Shown piece by piece: positions 8,320-11,488 of a stretch of 11,488 nucleotides of DNA. The stretch lies in NCBI GenBank assembly GCA_029267795.1, contig JAJUHR010000031.1, positions 1 through 11,488 of the forward strand. The letters run 5' to 3'. The stretch's first letter is position 1. The number at the start of each line of letters is the position of its first letter. A program made the translations under genes and the position numbers. The DNA is from Planctomycetota bacterium (lineage in GTDB: Bacteria > Planctomycetota > Phycisphaerae > Phycisphaerales > Phycisphaeraceae). The notes under the pieces are model-generated. The model did no database searches. It was not told the origin of the DNA and worked only from the letters and a program-made list of their open reading frames with translations.

Positions 8320-8351
8320 GGCGTTTCCCAACTGTTTACTTGTCAAAGAGG
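8320..8351 (-). repeat. leader arm of the 16S processing stem
   Basis: This is the partner of 6279-6311. TTTCCCAACTGTTTAC (8324-8339) gives 16 perfect pairs and CAAAGAGG (8344-8351) gives eight more after a four-base internal loop. The outer block is also the 5' part of the boxA element, so pairing and antitermination factor binding would use the same bases. Confidence 0.85.
8341..8351 (-). promoter_or_regulatory. boxA rRNA antitermination element
   Basis: The minus strand reads CCTCTTTGACA about 60 bases after the predicted transcription start. This closely matches the bacterial rRNA boxA (GCTCTTTgAcA-type), the RNA site bound by NusB and ribosomal protein S10. Its place in the leader, between promoter and 16S, is the expected one. 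A TTGACA is embedded in it, but there is no matching -10 downstream, so it is not read as a promoter. Confidence 0.75.
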
Positions 8352-8415
8352 AAAAAAACGACGGACTCGGTTGATGTACTCTCAACCAAGCTCCGGTATG
8401 CGTGAGCTTGTACAT

Positions 8416-8443
8416 ATCCTAGGGGACAATCCTGCCCTGTCAA
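8416..8443 (-). promoter_or_regulatory. rrsp: promoter of the 16S rRNA unit
   Basis: On the minus strand a perfect -35, TTGACA (8443-8438), is followed after 16 bases by TAGGAT (8421-8416), four of six to the -10 consensus. Transcription would start near 8409. The bases just upstream of the -35 are GC-rich, so there is no obvious UP element there. AT-rich DNA with further -10-like strings (8480-8520) could hold a second promoter. Confidence 0.6.
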
Positions 8444-8678
8444 GGCCTTGGGGGCGTATAGTGCCGCCTTTGACTACTATGTAATATATCACATTACTAA
8501 TAAAGTGGATAGATAAAATAACCAATTGGGGATTTATAAACACTTTATGCTCAGAAGCCCATTCTTGGAATTTAGAGTGATGCCGGCCAAGGGCGATGGA
8601 CGACAAGCTTGTACGGAAACGTGTCGCGGTAGTATGATCAAGCAGCGGCCGAATCGATCTCTGTTAAGGAGCACCACG
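8444..8678. promoter_or_regulatory. divergent intergenic region with putative lipoprotein promoter (8609-8638)
   Basis: No gene is supported in this stretch; the open frame running into the lipoprotein from 8526 has no ribosome binding site at its first codons. A plus-strand promoter candidate is TTGTAC (8609-8614), 18 bases, then TATGAT (8633-8638, five of six), starting transcripts about 35 bases before the lipoprotein ATG. The AT-rich part includes an inverted repeat GTAAT...ATTAC (8481-8497) that could be a regulator site or part of a second rRNA promoter. Confidence 0.35.
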
Positions 8679-9005
8679 ATGAACCTTACGGCATTGCGAG
8701 CGTTGGGGCTGGCGGCGTGTTTGAGCGGGGCTGTTCTGCTCACCGCGGGGTGTCAATCCCGTCAACACCGTTACGGTGCCGAGGGCGACGATCGCCCGCG
8801 GGCGATGATGTGCGACAGGTGCGGAGCAACGTGGGTGAGCAAGCCTTACCGCACCGCGGGGGGCAAGGTCACGGTGTTCCACCCGAAGGGTCGCACCGTG
8901 TGCCCGGATTGTGAGAAGGCGGCAGAGAACTATTTCAAGACCGGAGAGCTTCCACAGCGGTGCCCGGCGTGCGGCGGGATGCCTCAGGCGTGCGAGATGC
9001 GATAA
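8679..9005 (+). CDS. zinc-ribbon lipoprotein of unknown function
   Basis: A 108-residue protein with a lipoprotein signal: a hydrophobic stretch (residues 8-23) ending in the lipobox LTAGC, with Cys25 as the likely lipid-modified first residue. The mature part carries three CxxC pairs, Cys45/Cys48 (MMCDRCGATW), Cys75/Cys78 (TVCPDCEKA) and Cys95/Cys98 (QRCPACGG), plus a lone Cys105. This is a zinc-ribbon-like or metal-binding layout. I recall similar lipid-anchored Cys-rich proteins in planctomycetes without a described role. The ATG at 8679 is chosen over an upstream in-frame start because AAGGAG lies eight bases before it and the signal peptide begins there. It runs toward the convergent acyltransferase gene; the hairpin at 9117-9140 probably ends its transcript. 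A tandem CGATAAT repeat overlaps its stop codon. An envelope or redox role is possible but not shown. Confidence 0.8.
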   Translation: MNLTALRALGLAACLSGAVLLTAGCQSRQHRYGAEGDDRPRAMMCDRCGATWVSKPYRTAGGKVTVFHPKGRTVCPDCEKAAENYFKTGELPQRCPACGGMPQACEMR

Positions 9006-9100
9006 TCGATAATCGCAGTTGAGCCGGGGGTGGGGGGTGCGCTTTCGAGTCGTCGGGCTACTGTAGGTCTCCGGCGGGATCGCTCGAGGTGGAGTTGAAG

Positions 9101-10288
9101 TTACTGAGTCGGTGAAAGCCGCGGGTTAGCGCCCGCGGCTATTTCTTTTTCTTGGGTCGCGCTTGCAGGGCGGGTTAACGAACGAGAACACCGCGCTTGA
9201 ACATGGCGCGGCCGACCGAACCACGCGATCTTTAAGAAAGGCTTTTCAATCATGAGGTAGGAGCAGGTAGAGAAAACGGTGGTCAGCGCAAGCACGGTTA
9301 CAGCCTGTGCGGGGCCATCGATGGGAACTCGGTGAGCAACGAAACGGATCACCGGCATGTGCCAGATGTAGACACTGAAGCTGATCACGCCCAAGATGCG
9401 CAGGGGTGGCCAGCACAGGGCGCGTTCGATCCAGCCGATGCCGTGGAGGTAGGACAGCAGGAACACAGACCAGAGCAACCCGAACAGGGCGATGTCCTTG
9501 TGGAAGTAATCGGTGGGGATCGGGGCTCCCAGGAGGATGCTCCAAGCGCGGGGCGTCATCGCGAGAATCCCCAGGAAAATGGCCGCGGCGGCGAACTCCA
9601 GGACGACGCGGATGCGGCGGCCAATAGCGATAGCGTCCGCACGGAGCTTCCAATGGACGAAAGCCGAAAGGGAGCCGAGCAAGAAGATCGGCAGGTAAGG
9701 CCTCAACGAAACCCGGCTGAGCTCGGGTGCGAGCCCGCAGCATAGCGCCACGACGCCGGCGCCGGTGAGCAGCACAGGCCAGAGGCGCCGGCTGAGAAGA
9801 ATGACGATCGCCGCCACCACCAGGGGCAGGAGAAAGTAATACTTAAACTCGACGGGGATGGACCAGAAGATGCTGCGTCCGTCCTGCAGGGTAAGGTGTC
9901 TGAGTAGCTGTCGTGTTGGAAAGGCGAGGAGATAGGGTGTGGCGGGGAAGAGGAAACCGACCAGCAGTGCCACGCAGTAGAGGGGAAAAACTCGAAAGAA
10001 CCGGCGTTGGGCGTAGTGGAGCCAGAGGCCGAGGCTGAGGAGCTCGGCGGGCGGGCGGTGAAGAAACTGAGAGGTCAGCAGGAAGGAACTGAGGACGAAG
10101 AAGAGCCAGACACCGACCTTGCCCGCGCCTGACCAACTCCACCCGGGCAGCAGGTCCATGTGGTACCCGCTGAGGTGGCTGAAGACCACGAACAGGACCG
10201 CGACGCCCCTCAGGCCGTCGAGCGAGTCGATCTGTGTGTTAGGGCCTGTTCCAGGCTTTCTGAGAAGCCGATCGATCAGGTGTGCCAT
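9101..10288 (-). CDS. acyltransferase 3 family integral membrane protein (OafA/YrhL-like)
   Basis: A 395-residue multi-pass membrane protein. It begins with the family signature SLDGLRGVAVLFVVFSHL, including Arg27 and the likely catalytic His38. It then has GKVGVWLFFVLSSFLLT (56-72), the QRRFFRVFPLY block (94-104), FWSIPVEFKYY (141-151), a run of hydrophobic helices, SVYIWHMPV (305-313) and the closing EKPFLKIA motif (348-355). Family members move acyl groups, often acetyl, from the cytoplasm to surface sugars, polysaccharides, lipids or peptides; the acceptor here is unknown. About 40 polar residues follow the last helix, an unusual tail whose codons overlap a terminator-like hairpin (9117-9140). 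ATG at 10288 has GGGAGGGG seven bases upstream. No polysaccharide genes are next to it, so it acts as a lone modifying enzyme or serves a pathway elsewhere. Confidence 0.92.
   Translation of the reverse strand: MAHLIDRLLRKPGTGPNTQIDSLDGLRGVAVLFVVFSHLSGYHMDLLPGWSWSGAGKVGVWLFFVLSSFLLTSQFLHRPPAELLSLGLWLHYAQRRFFRVFPLYCVALLVGFLFPATPYLLAFPTRQLLRHLTLQDGRSIFWSIPVEFKYYFLLPLVVAAIVILLSRRLWPVLLTGAGVVALCCGLAPELSRVSLRPYLPIFLLGSLSAFVHWKLRADAIAIGRRIRVVLEFAAAAIFLGILAMTPRAWSILLGAPIPTDYFHKDIALFGLLWSVFLLSYLHGIGWIERALCWPPLRILGVISFSVYIWHMPVIRFVAHRVPIDGPAQAVTVLALTTVFSTCSYLMIEKPFLKIAWFGRPRHVQARCSRSLTRPASATQEKEIAAGANPRLSPTQ
9117..9140 (+). terminator. terminator-like hairpin after the lipoprotein gene, inside the end of the acyltransferase gene
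   Basis: AGCCGCGGG (9117-9125) and CCCGCGGCT (9132-9140) form a perfect nine-base stem around TTAGCG. It is followed on the plus strand by ATTTCTTTTTCTT. It lies 112 bases past the lipoprotein stop and would end that transcript. It also lies within the last codons of the convergent acyltransferase gene. Confidence 0.65.
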
Positions 10289-10682
10289 CCATGTCCCCTC
10301 CCTTGAAGAGTTGCGGACGTGGTGTCTGAGGTAGGCAGGCGAGGGCCCGGCGGGCTAATGGCCGCGGCTTGCCTTGACAAGGGCGCGCCACCGTAGCGGT
10401 GCAAGGCGATCGCTGCCGCCGATGTGCAAAATCAGCCGCGCCGCGAATGTTCGAATGCACCTCCTTTCTCCTTTCCGTTGAGGGTCAGACGGGTCGATTG
10501 AGATGTCTTTTCGAGCGTTTTTCGTTTTTTCGTTGGCAAGGCCTATCAGAGCATTCGGTTATTAGGGTCTGCAGTTTTTGGATTTTGGTTAGAAAATGGG
10601 TGTTTGGGGCGTCCGGGTTTCGGGGCAAACCGCGCCTATTCGCTCGATTCGAAAGCGATGCGATAAGCAAGCGATCGCTTTG
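10289..10682. other. intergenic region upstream of the acyltransferase gene
   Basis: No gene is supported in these 394 bases. On the minus strand, tandem ribosome-binding-site-like AAAGGAG strings (10475-10460) occur without a well-spaced ATG; a GTG overlaps the last one and opens a 73-codon frame of poor composition. Closely spaced T runs (10508-10530) and a 12-base palindrome AAGCGATCGCTT (10669-10680) are visible. The palindrome is part of a weak hairpin just after the stop of the next gene. The acyltransferase promoter presumably lies here, but I cannot place it. Confidence 0.45.
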
Positions 10683-11144
10683 TTAGAAGAAGTTGTTGGC
10701 GCGGATGACTCGGTAGCCGAACAGGCCGCCCAGCAGGACCACGCCCGCGATGAAAGCGCCCGGCAGGGCTGCGACCGAGGTTGGGCTAAAGGAGCCAGGG
10801 CCTAACGGGTCGGCGCCGACGGGCCGCGGGGGAGCGGGGACGATGAAGAAGCCGTCATCGCTGCTGGAGTCGATGGGGGGATTGGCAGCGGCGATGCCCT
10901 TGGTGGGGTCATCGGCCAAGTCGCCCTCCAGGCCGTGGCGGTCATCGAGGTTGAACGTACCCAGCGAAACACTGGGGGATTCGACGAGGCTGGTCGTGGT
11001 GGTGAAGCGCTCGCCGAAAAGGGCCTCGGGTGAGGCTGCCGGGTATTCCGTGGTCAAGCTGGCACGGAGTTCACCCGCGGTCAGGCCCAGTGCCAACCCC
11101 GCCCATAGCGTGGCCGCCAGCCCGGAGTATGTGTGCCTACTCAT
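10683..11144 (-). CDS. small exported protein with C-terminal membrane anchor, unknown function
   Basis: A 153-residue protein. Residues 1-28 are a signal peptide with a hydrophobic core (LAATLWAGLALGLTAG) and a likely cut after LRA. The middle (about 29-120) is acidic and Pro/Ser/Asp-rich, looks extended, and has no recognised fold; VPAPPRPVGADPLGPG precedes the end. The C-terminus has one hydrophobic helix (about 125-144, ALPGAFIAGVVLLGGLFGY) followed by RVIRANNFF. This layout of signal, variable linker, short helix and basic tail resembles PEP-CTERM proteins, but the PEP motif itself is missing. It may be a variant sorting tail or simply a membrane anchor. ATG at 11144 has GGGAG nine bases upstream. 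It is on the same strand as the acyltransferase, but the 394-base gap argues against an operon. Confidence 0.72.
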   Translation of the reverse strand: MSRHTYSGLAATLWAGLALGLTAGELRASLTTEYPAASPEALFGERFTTTTSLVESPSVSLGTFNLDDRHGLEGDLADDPTKGIAAANPPIDSSSDDGFFIVPAPPRPVGADPLGPGSFSPTSVAALPGAFIAGVVLLGGLFGYRVIRANNFF

Positions 11145-11199
11145 TTTTTCTTTCTCCCGTTGATTGGTGAAGTGGCCCCGGATTCCCCTAACAGTTCAC

Positions 11200-11205
11200 A
11201 TTGTA
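11200..11205 (-). promoter_or_regulatory. putative -10 of the small exported protein gene
   Basis: The minus strand reads TACAAT (11205-11200), five of six to consensus, about 56 bases before the ATG at 11144. No convincing -35 is seen at 16-18 bases, so this rests on the -10 and its position. Confidence 0.3.
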
Positions 11206-11488
11206 CCATGCGCAACAATTTTTGTGGTAACGGGGTTCGGGTGGTCGGGTGGTGAATATGCCGGTGGAATGTTTGTTCACAGCTGTCGCTGTCGGTGGAG
11301 TCGTCCGGGGATCGACCGGGCGGGCGCGCATGGGTGCCTTTTTGCTGCTGTGGGTCGGAGGCGCGGGGGCCCGCGAGCGCGAAAAATCATCGAGCGGCAC
11401 GGGATAGTTGGAGGGCCCGGGGTTAAGCTGTTCGCGCCCCGGGCTCGGGGCTTGGGTGGGTCGGGTCGGCTGCGAACCACACGGCGCC
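11206..11488. other. GC-rich end of window without a supported gene
   Basis: Short frames on both strands lack ribosome binding sites and recognisable products. A GC-rich inverted repeat GCCCGGGG (11415-11422) with CCCCGGGC (11437-11444), 14 bases apart, is present without a T run. A gene could begin beyond the right edge. Confidence 0.4.

Larger units (their letters stand above)
8022..8409 (-). ncRNA. leader of the 16S rRNA precursor
   Basis: About 390 bases lie between the likely start of transcription (near 8409) and the mature 16S 5' end. There is no coding potential I would support. The stretch is rich in structure: an 18-base perfect palindrome AACCATCGATCGATGGTT (8245-8262), a hairpin GGATCGGC/GCCGATCC with an eight-base loop (8126-8149), a second hairpin CCCGGC/GCCGGG (8100-8116), the boxA element and the leader arm of the processing stem. 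It is probably removed during maturation. Confidence 0.7.

Noticed and set aside
8341..8347. TTGACA as a second rRNA promoter -35
   Set aside because: No -10 lies at 16-18 bases downstream, and the surrounding CCTCTTTGACA fits boxA much better.
10239..10460. A 73-codon minus-strand frame starting with GTG
   Set aside because: The start codon overlaps its own ribosome binding site, the product is Arg/Pro-rich without a domain, and it overlaps the start of the acyltransferase gene.
10671..10678. GCGATCGC as a cyanobacterial HIP1-type signature
   Set aside because: Only isolated copies are seen, and the 16S and protein content point to a planctomycete. One palindrome in GC-rich DNA is not evidence.
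11236..11400. Short open frames near the right edge
   Set aside because: None has a ribosome binding site or recognisable product, and frames on both strands overlap as expected by chance in GC-rich DNA.

Overview
The window looks like a piece of a planctomycete chromosome, most likely class Phycisphaerae. Four things point there: a 16S rRNA gene standing apart from any 23S gene; 16S probe sites that differ from the usual bacterial and Planctomycetes probes; two proteins with PEP-CTERM sorting signals; and several small Cys-rich or lipobox proteins of a type I associate with planctomycetes. Most of the DNA is GC-rich. A more AT-rich patch (about 5,930-6,230) separates the rRNA unit from a methyltransferase gene.

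Layout, left to right. The first 35 codons of a DUF6717-like protein run off the left edge (minus). A secreted PEP-CTERM protein (560-1723, plus) converges on a secreted metzincin metalloprotease that also carries PEP-CTERM (1888-3759, minus), with a rho-independent terminator between them. The metalloprotease promoter has a consensus -10 and an operator-like inverted repeat. Next come a GYD-domain protein (4019-4315, minus) and a 66-residue Cys/His protein (4538-4738, plus). A SAM-dependent methyltransferase gene (4897-5858, minus) is split into two frames at a run of 12 C on its coding strand.

The centre is a self-contained 16S rRNA transcription unit on the minus strand. It has a TTGACA promoter near 8443, a leader of about 390 nt, a boxA antitermination element, the 16S gene (about 6512-8021), a trailer of about 316 nt and a strong terminator at 6167-6196. 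Leader and trailer carry complementary arms that would pair into a processing stem around the 16S, and the boxA lies inside that stem. No tRNA, 23S or 5S gene was seen in the window.

To the right are a zinc-ribbon lipoprotein (8679-9005, plus) facing an acyltransferase-3 membrane protein (9101-10288, minus), then a small exported protein with a C-terminal membrane anchor (10683-11144, minus), and gene-poor DNA to the end.

Apart from the rRNA unit the genes look like single-gene units rather than an operon. A loose common theme is the cell surface: two PEP-CTERM proteins, a lipoprotein, a membrane acyltransferase and a C-terminally anchored protein. The best leads are the homopolymer-split methyltransferase and the architecture of the solitary 16S unit. 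I did not find a clear multi-gene novel system.
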